A model generated the notes under the pieces. It was not told the origin of the DNA and did no database searches. It saw nothing but the letters and a program-made list of their open reading frames with translations. From positions 1-52,723 of the forward strand of contig JBHYGK010000014.1 of NCBI GenBank assembly GCA_051859045.1: 52,723 nt of DNA, read 5' to 3'. This document shows positions 40,439-49,975 of this stretch, in pieces. Made by a program: the position numbers and the translations under genes. Numbering within the stretch: position 1 is the stretch's first letter; each line of letters opens with the position of its first letter. The stretch comes from JBHYGK01 sp051859045 (GTDB lineage Bacteria; Pseudomonadota; Gammaproteobacteria; Xanthomonadales; Xanthomonadaceae).

Positions 40439-42852
40439 GCCCTGCCCTCCCCGATGGCGCCCGCCGCGCCGGCGCCCATGCCGGGCAGGGCCAGCGCCCA
40501 CGCCAACAGCGCCGGCCCCGGCAGCGGGCGGCTGATCCAGTAGCCCTGCAGCAGGTCGCAGCCGAAGGCCTCGAGCATGCGCGCGCCGGCCTCCGACTCC
40601 ACGCCTTCGGCGACGACCTCCAGGCCCATGTTGTGCGCGATGTCGATCGTGGAGCGCACGATCAGCGCGTCGTCGGCCTGGGTGTCGAGGCGCATCACGA
40701 AGCCCTTGTCGATCTTCAGCTCGTGCACCGGCAGCCGCTTGAGCTGGGCGAGCGAGCTCTGGCCGGTGCCGAAGTCGTCGATGGCGAGGCGCAGGCCCAG
40801 GCCGCGCAGCCGCTCGAGCATGCGCAGCGACTGCTCGACGTCCTGCATCACCGCGCTCTCGGTGATCTCCAGCAGCAGCCGGCCCGGCGGCATCGCGTGG
40901 CGCTCGAGCAGCCCGCGCAGCACCTCCGCGAGGCCCGGCGCGGCGAGGTCGAGCGCGCTGAGGTTCACCGCGACGCCCACCACCACGCCCTCGGCCTCCC
41001 AGGCCCGGCAGGCGCGCACCGCCTCCTCCAGCACCCAGCAGGTGATCGGATGGATGACGCCGGAGCGCTCGGCGAGCGGGATGAATTCGTCGGGCCCCAC
41101 CCGGCCGAGGCTGGGCGAGTCCCAGCGCAGCAGTGCCTCGACGTGGTGCAGGCGACCGGCGTGGTCGACCTTGGGCTGGTAGGCCAGCGAGAACTCGCCT
41201 CGCCCGAGCGCGCCGCGCAGCGCCGAGAGCAGCTCGAGCTGGCGCAGCCGCGACTCGTCGCGGCCCGGCCGGTAGACCGCGATGCGCTCCAGCGACTGCG
41301 CCGCGTCGCCCAGCGCCAGCCCGAGCCGGCGCAGCACGACGTCGGCCTGCTGGCCCTGGCGCGGGTAGCGCAGCAGGCCGATGCCCGGCTCGGGCACCAC
41401 CTCGCGCCCGTCCATCGACATCGGCGCCGACAGCGCGCCGAGCAGCGCCGCCGCGCGGGTCAGGCCGGTCGGCGTGCCCACCCCGGGCAGCACCAGCAGG
41501 AAGCCGTCGCCCTCGATGCTGGCCACGCAGGTCGCGTCGGGCGCCAGCGCCACCAGGCGCCTGGCGAACGACGACAGCACCTCGTCGCCGAAGGCCGGGC
41601 CGAAGGTGTCGGAGATGCCGCGGAAGCCGAGGTAGGAGACCAGCATCGCGACGCCGCCGGCGGGGTCTTCGAGGGCGCGCTCCAGCGCCTCGAGCGCGCG
41701 GCCGCGGTTGGGCAGGCCGGTGCGCGGATCGTGCTCGGCCTGGTGGCGGATCTGCGCCTCGCGCTCGGCGATGCCGCGCTGCATGCCGTTGAACGCGCGG
41801 GCCAAGGCGGCCAGCTCGCGCGGGCCGTCCTCGCCCAGCGCGCCGGCGTAGTCGCCGCCGGCGACGCGCGCCGCGGCGCTGGCCAGCCCGGCCACCGGCC
41901 GGGTGACCCCGCGCCCGATCCACGCCGCGATCGCCAGCGCGACCAGCGCCGCCAGCGCCGAGAGCCCCAGCACCTGCCAGCGCAGCCGGGCGTACGGCGC
42001 CATCGCGGCCTCGCGCGAGGCCAGCAGCAGCACCTGCAGGCGCGGCTCCTCGGCCGGCCGGATCGCCGCGTAGGCGAAGCCCGCGCCCTCGCCCGCCATC
42101 AGGCAGCAGGCGGGCTCCGCCGCGGGCGCATGCCCGTCGAGCGCGGCCAGCGTGAAGCCGTCCAGCGACGAGGCGAGCAGCCGGCGGTCGCCGGGCAGGT
42201 CGAGCACGAAGGCCGCGTCCAGCGCGGTGAGCGCGCGGAACTCCAGCGCCTGCGGTCGCCCGAAGCCCACGCCGGTGACCGCCCAGCCGACCAGGTCCGG
42301 CGCGAACACCGGCACCAGCGTGACCTCCAGCGCGCCGTCGTCGAAGGCCACGATGCCCCAGGCCGCGCCGTCGTCCAGCGCGCGCGCCAGCAGCGGCGCC
42401 AGCGCGGCCTCGACGGCGGCGGCGTCGAGGTCGTCGCGGCTGGCGGCCTGCAGGCGGCCGTCGGGATCCAGCAGGACCGCCCCGGTGGCGCCGCTGCGGC
42501 CGACCAGGTTGTCCAGCGCGGAGCGGATCGTGGGCGCGTCGCCGCTGGTGACCGCGGCGCGGAAGCCGAAGTCGTCGGCCAGCACCACGGCCGAGGCCAG
42601 CTGCCGCTGCGAGCGCTCGGCCGCGAGCCGCTCCCAGACGCGCTCGCCCACGCGCACGGTCTCGGCGAGCTGGCGGTCGATGCTGGCCTCGACGGCGAAC
42701 GCCATCACCAGCGCGGTGCCGAGCTGGGCGAGCAACACCAGCGCGAGCATCAGCAGCAGCAGGCGGGCCTGCAGGCCGAGCCGGCGCGGGACCCCGGCGG
42801 CGGCCGCGCCGCTCGCCGCGGGCACGGCCTCAGCCACCCCGTCCGGACGCAC
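40435..42852 (-). CDS. Periplasm-sensing degenerate-GGDEF/EAL cyclic di-GMP phosphodiesterase
   Basis: An 805-residue membrane protein. A helix at 31-53 and one at about 292-312 enclose a periplasmic sensor of about 240 residues; a HAMP-like linker (about 313-365) leads to a GGDEF domain whose signature is EGDGF (447-451), unlikely to make cyclic di-GMP. The EAL domain (about 540-785) keeps its catalytic motifs: EAL (572-574), Asn630, LEITES, IDDFGTG (Asp692, Asp693), Lys713, EGVE and Gln769. It is therefore probably a phosphodiesterase. The start is GTG 42852, chosen because AGGAG lies seven bases upstream; it overlaps the cupredoxin-like gene by 23 bases. Confidence 0.9.
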   Translation of the reverse strand: MRPDGVAEAVPAASGAAAAGVPRRLGLQARLLLLMLALVLLAQLGTALVMAFAVEASIDRQLAETVRVGERVWERLAAERSQRQLASAVVLADDFGFRAAVTSGDAPTIRSALDNLVGRSGATGAVLLDPDGRLQAASRDDLDAAAVEAALAPLLARALDDGAAWGIVAFDDGALEVTLVPVFAPDLVGWAVTGVGFGRPQALEFRALTALDAAFVLDLPGDRRLLASSLDGFTLAALDGHAPAAEPACCLMAGEGAGFAYAAIRPAEEPRLQVLLLASREAAMAPYARLRWQVLGLSALAALVALAIAAWIGRGVTRPVAGLASAAARVAGGDYAGALGEDGPRELAALARAFNGMQRGIAEREAQIRHQAEHDPRTGLPNRGRALEALERALEDPAGGVAMLVSYLGFRGISDTFGPAFGDEVLSSFARRLVALAPDATCVASIEGDGFLLVLPGVGTPTGLTRAAALLGALSAPMSMDGREVVPEPGIGLLRYPRQGQQADVVLRRLGLALGDAAQSLERIAVYRPGRDESRLRQLELLSALRGALGRGEFSLAYQPKVDHAGRLHHVEALLRWDSPSLGRVGPDEFIPLAERSGVIHPITCWVLEEAVRACRAWEAEGVVVGVAVNLSALDLAAPGLAEVLRGLLERHAMPPGRLLLEITESAVMQDVEQSLRMLERLRGLGLRLAIDDFGTGQSSLAQLKRLPVHELKIDKGFVMRLDTQADDALIVRSTIDIAHNMGLEVVAEGVESEAGARMLEAFGCDLLQGYWISRPLPGPALLAWALALPGMGAGAAGAIGEGRA

Positions 42853-43501
42853 GCAGGCGCTCCTGCAGCTGGCGCAGGCGCTCGCTGCCGCCCGTCGCGG
42901 GCGGCGCCACCGGCGCCGGGAACGCCAGCGCGACGTCGCGCTCGCCGCCGCCGGCGTCGAGCGCCTGCGGCTCGCGCCACGGCGTCTGCCCGAGCCGCTC
43001 GTGCCAGACCTGCAGCGCGTACGCGCCCGCCGGGGCCTCGAGCACCGCGACGCCGTCGGCGCCGGTGACCGCGTGCACCGGGGTGTCGAGCACGACGACG
43101 TAGGCGATCATCTGGTCGTGGATGTTGCAGCCCAGCACCACCACCCCCGGCTCGTCGAACACCACCGGGCTGGCGGGCCGGCCGCTGTAGAGCGGCAGTT
43201 CGAAGCGCTTGGCCGGCGAGAACGAATACACGTGGTGCAGCACGTCGTCGGTGTTCGGGAAGTTCACCGCGGTGCCGGTCTCGACCACGGTCACGCGTGG
43301 CGCGAACTGCACCCGGACCTGGTCGATGACCGCCGTGCGTCCCGGCGGGGAGGCCGGCAGCGCGTCGCCGTGGAGGCTGACGACCGCGCCCTGGACCGGG
43401 CCGTCGGCCGTCGCCACGCGGACCTCGAGCCGGGCCGCGGACGCCGGCGGCGCCAGCGCGGGGAGGAGCAGGAGCAGCAGGAGCGGGAGGGCGGCGCGCA
43501 T
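42830..43501 (-). CDS. Cupredoxin-like exported protein (methylamine-utilization-type annotation)
   Basis: A 223-residue exported protein with a signal peptide (about 1-22, ASAARL). NFPNTDDVLHHVYSFS contains a His pair at 89-90, and VLGCNIHDQM gives Cys125, His128 and Met131, the C-x2-H-x2-M spacing of amicyanin-like type 1 copper sites. Together these could bind one copper ion. The C-terminal part has a carboxypeptidase-regulatory-like beta segment (GVAVLEAPAGAYALQVWHERLG) and an Arg/Gln-rich tail. Databases tend to call this family methylamine utilization protein, but no methylamine dehydrogenase genes are nearby. It is the first gene of a four-gene operon. Confidence 0.8.
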   Translation of the reverse strand: MRAALPLLLLLLLPALAPPASAARLEVRVATADGPVQGAVVSLHGDALPASPPGRTAVIDQVRVQFAPRVTVVETGTAVNFPNTDDVLHHVYSFSPAKRFELPLYSGRPASPVVFDEPGVVVLGCNIHDQMIAYVVVLDTPVHAVTGADGVAVLEAPAGAYALQVWHERLGQTPWREPQALDAGGGERDVALAFPAPVAPPATGGSERLRQLQERLRASGRGG

Positions 43502-43612
43502 GGGTCGATCATGCACCACCACCCCGGGCCGGGGAACCGGGACGAACCCCCGCGGCGGGCGCCGCGGCGCGTTACGCTCCCGCGCACCCGCCCCTCGCCG
43601 CCTGGACCCACG
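43502..43612. promoter_or_regulatory. Divergent intergenic region, cupredoxin operon and SDR gene
   Basis: These 111 bases must contain the operon promoter on the minus strand and the dehydrogenase promoter on the plus strand. A TACGCT (43573-43578) is a possible -10 for the dehydrogenase; no convincing -35 or operator is visible. Confidence 0.3.
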
Positions 43613-44419
43613 ATGCCCGCCACGCCCACCGCCGCCCACGCCCTCGTCACCGGTGCCTCCAGCGGCATCGGCCTCGCGATCGCCCGCGAGTACGCCCGCC
43701 GCGGCAAGCCGCTGGTGCTGACCGCGCGCCGCCTCGACCGGCTCGAGGCGATCGCCGCGGAGCTCCGGGCGCAGGTCGACGTGCAGGTGATCGCGGCCGA
43801 CCTCGCCGACCCCGCGGCGCCGGCCGCGCTGCACGCGGAATGCCTGGCCCGCGGCCTCACCGTCGACACCCTGGTCAACAACGCCGGCTTCGGCCTGCCC
43901 GGCCGCTACGCCAGCGCGACCTGGGCCGAGCACGCCGCCAGCCTGCAGGTGCTGGTCACCGCGGTGTGCGAGCTGAGCTGGCGCTTCGCCCCGGCGATGG
44001 AGGCCGCCGGCCACGGCCGCATCCTCAACGTCGCCTCGCTGGCCGGCCTGGTGCCGCCCACCGGGGGGCACACGCTCTACGGCCCGGCCAAGGCCTTCGT
44101 GATCCGCTTCAGCGAGACCCTCGCCAAGGAGCTCGGGCCGCGCGGCGTGCACGTCACCGCCCTCTGCCCCGGCATGACCTACACCGAGTTCCACGACGTC
44201 AACGGCATGCGCGGCAAGGTCTCGAAGCTGCCCAAGGCGATCTGGCTCGACGCCGACGCGGTGGCGCGGCTGGGCATCGACGCGGTCGAGGCCGGCCGCG
44301 CGCGGATCGTCACCGGGCGCCTGAACCGGCTGGTCGCGTGGATGGCGAAGTACCTGCCCGACGCGGTCGCCGGCACGCTGATCAACCGCCACGCCAAGGA
44401 CTTCCGCGACGAAGGCTGA
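43613..44419 (+). CDS. Short-chain dehydrogenase/reductase
   Basis: A 268-residue NAD(P)-dependent oxidoreductase of the classical SDR family. TGASSGIG (13-20) binds the cofactor, NNAG (89-92) is the second motif, and Ser142, Tyr156 and Lys160 form the catalytic set. TARRLDRLEAIAAEL at about 37-51 suggests NADP preference because of the basic residues. Its closest broad relatives are YqjQ/DltE-like oxidoreductases of unknown substrate. It is the only plus-strand gene between the divergent cupredoxin operon and a convergent oxygenase. The ATG at 43613 fits the Rossmann fold start. Confidence 0.92.
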   Translation: MPATPTAAHALVTGASSGIGLAIAREYARRGKPLVLTARRLDRLEAIAAELRAQVDVQVIAADLADPAAPAALHAECLARGLTVDTLVNNAGFGLPGRYASATWAEHAASLQVLVTAVCELSWRFAPAMEAAGHGRILNVASLAGLVPPTGGHTLYGPAKAFVIRFSETLAKELGPRGVHVTALCPGMTYTEFHDVNGMRGKVSKLPKAIWLDADAVARLGIDAVEAGRARIVTGRLNRLVAWMAKYLPDAVAGTLINRHAKDFRDEG

Positions 44420-44428
44420 GGCCCCTCG

Positions 44429-44462
44429 CGACGACGCCCCGCGCAGGGGCGGGGCGTCGTCG
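44429..44462. terminator. Bidirectional hairpin between SDR and oxygenase genes
   Basis: A 12-bp perfect stem (CGACGACGCCCC, 10-base loop, GGGGCGTCGTCG) sits between two convergent genes. There is no U-run, so termination strength is uncertain. Confidence 0.6.
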
Positions 44463-44497
44463 GGATGGAGGCCGGGCGGCGGGCCGCCGCGCGCGGC

Positions 44498-45448
44498 TCA
44501 GGCCAGCTTGATCTCGCGCAGCCGCTCCATCAGGTACTCGTGGCCGGTGATCGGCGTCGGGTAGCGGTCGGGGTTCCCGGCCGAGACGCACTGCGGCAAC
44601 GTCTTGATGAGGAAGTCCGGGTTGGGGTGCAGGAAGTACGGCGTGGAGTAGCGCGGCTTGCGCGCGGCGTCGCCCGGCGGGTTGACCACGCGGTGGGTCG
44701 TCGACGGGTACACGTGGTTGCTCAGGCGCTGCAGCATGTCGCCGATGTTCACCACGATGGTGTCCTCGTCGGCGGTGAAGGGCACCCACTCGCCCTTGCG
44801 CGAGAGCACCTCGAGGCCGGCGGCGCTGGCGCCCACCAGCAGGGTGATGAAGTTGATGTCCTCGTGCGCGCCGGCGCGCACGTTGGGCACGTCGTCGGCG
44901 GTGATCGGCGGGTAGTGGATCGGGCGCAGGATCGAGTTGCCCTGGTCGGTCTTGTCGGCGAAGAAGTCCTCCGGCAGCCCGATGTGCAGGGCCAGCGCGC
45001 CGAGCACGCGCGAGCCCAGCGCGTCGAGGGTCTCGAACAGGCCGTAGGCCACGTCCTTGAACTCCGGGATCTCGCTCGGCCACAGGTTGGGCGGCATCAC
45101 GTCGGCGTTGCGGGCGTCGCGCGGGATCTCGCGGCCGACGTGCCAGAACTCCTTGAGGTCGAAGTGCTTGGCGCCCTTCGCGGTCTCGATGCCGAACGGC
45201 GTGTAGCCGCGCGCGCCGCCGCCGCCGGGGACGTGGTAGCGCTTCTTGGCGTCCTCGGGCAGCGCGAAGAAGCGCTGGAACACGTCGTAGGCCGCGTCGA
45301 TCTGGGCCTGCGGGATGCCGTGGCCGCGGATGCCGCAGAAGCCCCACTCGCGGTAGGCCGCGCCGAGCTCGGCGACGAAGGCCTCGCGGTCGGCGGCGCT
45401 GGTGGGATGGGTGAAGCGGCGGATGTCGAGGGTCGGGATCTGGCTCAT
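44498..45448 (-). CDS. 2-oxoglutarate/Fe(II)-dependent oxygenase, isopenicillin-N-synthase family
   Basis: A 316-residue non-heme iron oxygenase. The DIOX_N region is residues about 5-115 (REWGFCGIRGHGIP), and the double-stranded beta-helix core holds His195 and Asp197 (AHEDINFITLLV), His252 (STTHRVVNP) and the 2-oxoglutarate-binding RYS (Arg266, Ser268). All catalytic residues are present. Such proteins are widespread in Proteobacteria with unknown substrates; no antibiotic synthesis genes accompany it. It lies 94 bases downstream of glmM on the same strand. Confidence 0.9.
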   Translation of the reverse strand: MSQIPTLDIRRFTHPTSAADREAFVAELGAAYREWGFCGIRGHGIPQAQIDAAYDVFQRFFALPEDAKKRYHVPGGGGARGYTPFGIETAKGAKHFDLKEFWHVGREIPRDARNADVMPPNLWPSEIPEFKDVAYGLFETLDALGSRVLGALALHIGLPEDFFADKTDQGNSILRPIHYPPITADDVPNVRAGAHEDINFITLLVGASAAGLEVLSRKGEWVPFTADEDTIVVNIGDMLQRLSNHVYPSTTHRVVNPPGDAARKPRYSTPYFLHPNPDFLIKTLPQCVSAGNPDRYPTPITGHEYLMERLREIKLA

Positions 45449-45542
45449 GCGGGTCTCGGGCGGCCGGCGGCCGCGGCGTTCGTCGTTGGAGGGGGCGGGG
45501 CGGATTCTACGCCGCGCCCGCGCGGGGGGCGCGTGACGCGGG

Positions 45543-46889
45543 TCAAGCCGCGGCGGCGACCGCGCCGGCGAGGCGCTCGAGCAGCCGGGCCATCAGCGCG
45601 GCGTCGGCGGTCTCGACCGTGACCCGCACCACCGGCTCGGTGCCGGACGGGCGCAGCAGCACGCGCCCGCGGCCCTGGATCTCGGCCTCGGCCTCGGCCA
45701 GCGCCGCGCGCACGGCCGGATCGGCCACCGCGGCCTTGGCCGCGGCGCCGACGCGCACGTTGCGGGTCTGCTGCGGGGTGCGCTCGAGCCCGGCGCGCAG
45801 GCGGCGCAGGCCGCTCTTCTGCCGGCGCACCACGTCGAGCACCTGCAGCGCGCTGACGATCGCGTCGCCGGTGCTGGCGCGGTCCAGGCACAGCAGGTGG
45901 CCGGAGGCCTCGCCGCCGAGCACGCCGCCGCCCTCGACCAGCGCCTGGTGGACGTAGCGGTCGCCGACGTTGGCGCGCACGAACGCGATCCCGCGCGCCG
46001 CGAAGGCCTGCTCGAGGCCGTAGTTGGTCATCAGGGTGCCCACGACCGGCCCCTTGAGCCGGCCGCGCTGGGCCCAGTCCACGGCCAGGATGTAGACCAG
46101 GTCGTCGCCGTCGAGCGGGCTGCCGTCGCGGTCGACCATCTGCAGCCGGTCGCCGTCGCCGTCGAAGGCCAGGCCGAGGTCGGCCTCCTCCTGCACCACG
46201 AACTCGCACAGCGCGTCGAGGTGGGTCGAGCCCACCCCGCGGTTGATGTTGAGGCCGTCGGGCTCGACGCCGATCGCCACCACCTCCGCGCCGAGCGCGC
46301 GGAACAGCATCGGCGCGACCTGGTAGGTGGCGCCGTGGGCGCAGTCCAGCGCGATCTTCATGCCCTCGAGCGAGAAGCTCGGCGGCACGCTCGCGCGGCA
46401 GAAGCCGGCGTAGCGCTCGAGCGCGTCGGGCACCCGCGAGGCCTTGCCCAGCGCCTCGGAGGGCACGGTGGTGAAGGGCTGCCCGAGCATCGCCTCGATG
46501 GCGTCCTCCTCGGCGTCCGAGAGCTTGGTGCCCCGGGCCGAGAAGAACTTGATGCCGTTGTCCTCGTGCGGGTTGTGCGAGGCGCTGATGACGATGCCGG
46601 CGTCGGCGCGCAGCTCGGTGGTGAGCCAGGCGATCGCGGGCGTGGGCATCGGGCCGAGCAGGCGCACGTCGGCGCCCGCGGCCAGCAGGCCGGCCTCGAG
46701 CGCGCTCTCGAACATGTAGCCGCTGATCCGGGTGTCCTTGCCGATCACCACCACCGGGCGGCGCGCGCCGCTGGCCTGGTGCAGCACGCGCCCCAGCGCC
46801 CAGCCGAGCGTGAGCATGAAGTCCGGGGCGATCGGGCCCTCGCCCACGCGCCCGCGGATGCCGTCGGTGCCGAACCAGCGACGCGCCAT
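45543..46889 (-). CDS. glmM: Phosphoglucosamine mutase
   Basis: Converts glucosamine-6-phosphate to glucosamine-1-phosphate for peptidoglycan and LPS precursors. At 448 residues it has the normal length; FGTDGIRG at the N-terminus, ISASHNPHEDNG with the phosphorylated Ser104, FDGDGDRL for Mg binding and GEASGHLL for substrate binding are all present, and RPSGTEPVVRV closes the protein. It begins four bases after accD, so the two are probably co-transcribed. Confidence 0.98.
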   Translation of the reverse strand: MARRWFGTDGIRGRVGEGPIAPDFMLTLGWALGRVLHQASGARRPVVVIGKDTRISGYMFESALEAGLLAAGADVRLLGPMPTPAIAWLTTELRADAGIVISASHNPHEDNGIKFFSARGTKLSDAEEDAIEAMLGQPFTTVPSEALGKASRVPDALERYAGFCRASVPPSFSLEGMKIALDCAHGATYQVAPMLFRALGAEVVAIGVEPDGLNINRGVGSTHLDALCEFVVQEEADLGLAFDGDGDRLQMVDRDGSPLDGDDLVYILAVDWAQRGRLKGPVVGTLMTNYGLEQAFAARGIAFVRANVGDRYVHQALVEGGGVLGGEASGHLLCLDRASTGDAIVSALQVLDVVRRQKSGLRRLRAGLERTPQQTRNVRVGAAAKAAVADPAVRAALAEAEAEIQGRGRVLLRPSGTEPVVRVTVETADAALMARLLERLAGAVAAAA

Positions 46890-46893
46890 CGGC

Positions 46894-47781
46894 TCAGGCG
46901 TCCGCGGCGACGGGCGCCGTCGGGGCCGGCTGGCGGGTCATCAGCGCGAGCAGGTCGGCGAGGCGGTCGCGCATCTCGCGGCGGTCGATGATCAGGTCGA
47001 TGGCGCCGTGCTCGACCAGGAACTCCGAGCGCTGGAAGCCCTCGGGCAGGGTCTCGCGGACGGTCTGCTCGATCACGCGCGGGCCGGCGAAGCCGATCAG
47101 GGCCTCGGGCTCGGCCACGTTGAGGTCGCCGAGCATGCCGAGGCTGGCGGAGACGCCGCCGGTGGTCGGGTGCGTGAGCACCGAGACGTAGGGCAGGCCG
47201 GCGGCGCGCAGGCGCGCCAGCGCGGCGGAGGTCTTGGCCATCTGCATCAGCGAGAACAGGCCCTCCTGCATGCGCGCGCCGCCGGTGGCCGAGAAGCACA
47301 CCAGCGGGCAGCGGTCGGCGAGCGCGCGCTCGGCGGCCAGCGCGAAGCGCTCGCCCACCACCGAGCCCATCGAGCCGCCCATGTAGCGGAACTCGAACGC
47401 GCAGGCCACCACGGGCATGCGCTTGAGCTCGCCGCGCACGGCGATCAGCGCGTCGCGCTCGCCGGTGGCCTTCTGCGCGGCCTTGATGCGCTCGGAATAC
47501 TTCTTCTGGTCGCGGAACTTCAGCGCATCGGTCGGGCCGAGCTCGGCGCCCAGCTCGTCGACCGGGCCGTCGTCGAGGAAGGCGGCCAGGCGCACGCGCG
47601 CCAGGATCGGGCGGTGGTGGCCGCACTTCGGGCAGACCTCGAGGTTCTGCTCGAGCTCGGGGCCGTAGAGCACGGCGCCGCAGCGGTCGCACTTCTCCCA
47701 CAGGCCTTCCGGCACGCCGCGGCGCTTGCTCGCGCCCTCGGTGCGGATGCGGGAGGGCATCAGTTTGGTGAGCCAGCTCAT
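46894..47781 (-). CDS. accD: Acetyl-CoA carboxylase carboxyltransferase subunit beta
   Basis: Beta subunit of the carboxyltransferase, making malonyl-CoA for fatty acids, 295 residues. The zinc ribbon has Cys31, Cys34, Cys50 and Cys53; FSATGGARMQEGLFSLMQMAK and SVLTHPTTGGVSASL form the active site region with oxyanion Gly pairs. The start MSWLTKL at 47781 fits the family; an upstream in-frame extension of 31 codons is rejected. The 131-base gap to trpA contains a hairpin and probably its promoter. Confidence 0.97.
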   Translation of the reverse strand: MSWLTKLMPSRIRTEGASKRRGVPEGLWEKCDRCGAVLYGPELEQNLEVCPKCGHHRPILARVRLAAFLDDGPVDELGAELGPTDALKFRDQKKYSERIKAAQKATGERDALIAVRGELKRMPVVACAFEFRYMGGSMGSVVGERFALAAERALADRCPLVCFSATGGARMQEGLFSLMQMAKTSAALARLRAAGLPYVSVLTHPTTGGVSASLGMLGDLNVAEPEALIGFAGPRVIEQTVRETLPEGFQRSEFLVEHGAIDLIIDRREMRDRLADLLALMTRQPAPTAPVAADA

Positions 47782-47884
47782 GGACGACCCGATGTGACAG
47801 CCAGATGGACGGCGGAGTGTAGCCGAGCCGCCCGGCGCGGGGCAGCCCGGGCCCGCGCCGCCCCGGGCGGGCACGCCCCGCCCT

Positions 47885-47905
47885 CCCCCGCCGGCGCGGC
47901 GGGGG
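47885..47905. terminator. GC hairpin downstream of trpA
   Basis: A perfect 9-bp stem CCCCCGCCG-GCG-CGGCGGGGG lies 8 bases after the trpA stop. There is no U-run on the minus strand, so it is a weak or processing-type structure. The rest of the 131-base gap shows no gene. Confidence 0.4.
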
Positions 47906-47912
47906 CCGTGGC

Positions 47913-48748
47913 TCAGGCGGCGTCGAGCGCCGCGCGGATCGGGGCCAGGAAGGCCCGCGCGCGGGCCGCCGCGTCGGCCGGGTCGCTCGCGCCCGCCAGC
48001 GCCTCCACCAGCGCGCTGCCCACCACCACGCCGTCGGCGGCCGGGGCCAGCGCGGCCGCGGTGGCGCCGTCCTTGACGCCGAAGCCGATCGCCACCGGCA
48101 CCTTCGCCATCGCGCGCAGCGCGGAGGCCTTGGCCAGCGCGTCGTCGGTGCGCACCAGGGCCGCGCCGGTCACGCCGGCGAAGCTGACGTAGTACAGGTA
48201 GCCCTGCGACTCCGCCGCCATCACCGCCAGCCGCGCGGGCGTGGTGGTGGGCGCGGCGAGGCTGATCACGGCCAGGCCGCGGGCGTTGAGCGCCGCGCGC
48301 ACCGGGCCGGCCTCCTCGGGCGGCAGGTCGACCAGCAGCAGGCCATCGACGCCGGCCTCGGCGGCCTCGCGGGCGTAGCGCTCCAGCCCGCGCATCTCGA
48401 CCGGGTTGAGGTAGCCCATCAGCACCACCGGGGTGGCGACGTCGCGCTCGCGGAACGCGCGCACGGCCTCGAACACCACCGTGGTGGTGACGCCGCGGGC
48501 CAGCGCGCGCTCGGAGGAGCGCTGGATGGTCGGGCCGTCGGCCATCGGGTCGCTGAAGGGCACGCCGAGCTCGATCAGGTCGGCGCCCGCCTCGACCAGC
48601 GCGTGCATCACCGCGACGGTGGCCTCGCGCGAGGGGTCGCCGGCGGTGATGAAGGGCACCAGCGCGGTGCGGCCGGCCGCCTTGAGGGCGTCGAAGCGGG
48701 CCTGGATGCGCTGGCCGGGGACGGCGGCGGCGGGAAGGACGGCGGCGC

Positions 48749-48752
<4 letters not shown>
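47913..48752 (-). CDS. trpA: Tryptophan synthase alpha chain
   Basis: Cleaves indole-3-glycerol phosphate to indole and glyceraldehyde 3-phosphate, 279 residues. LIELGVPFSDPMADGPTIQ holds the catalytic Glu61 and Asp72; YYVSFAGVTGA is the flexible loop 6 region and GFGVKDG the phosphate site. The start is GTG 48752, overlapping the trpB stop as GTGA. Confidence 0.97.
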
Positions 48753-49946
<1,194 letters not shown>

Positions 49947-49975
<29 letters not shown>

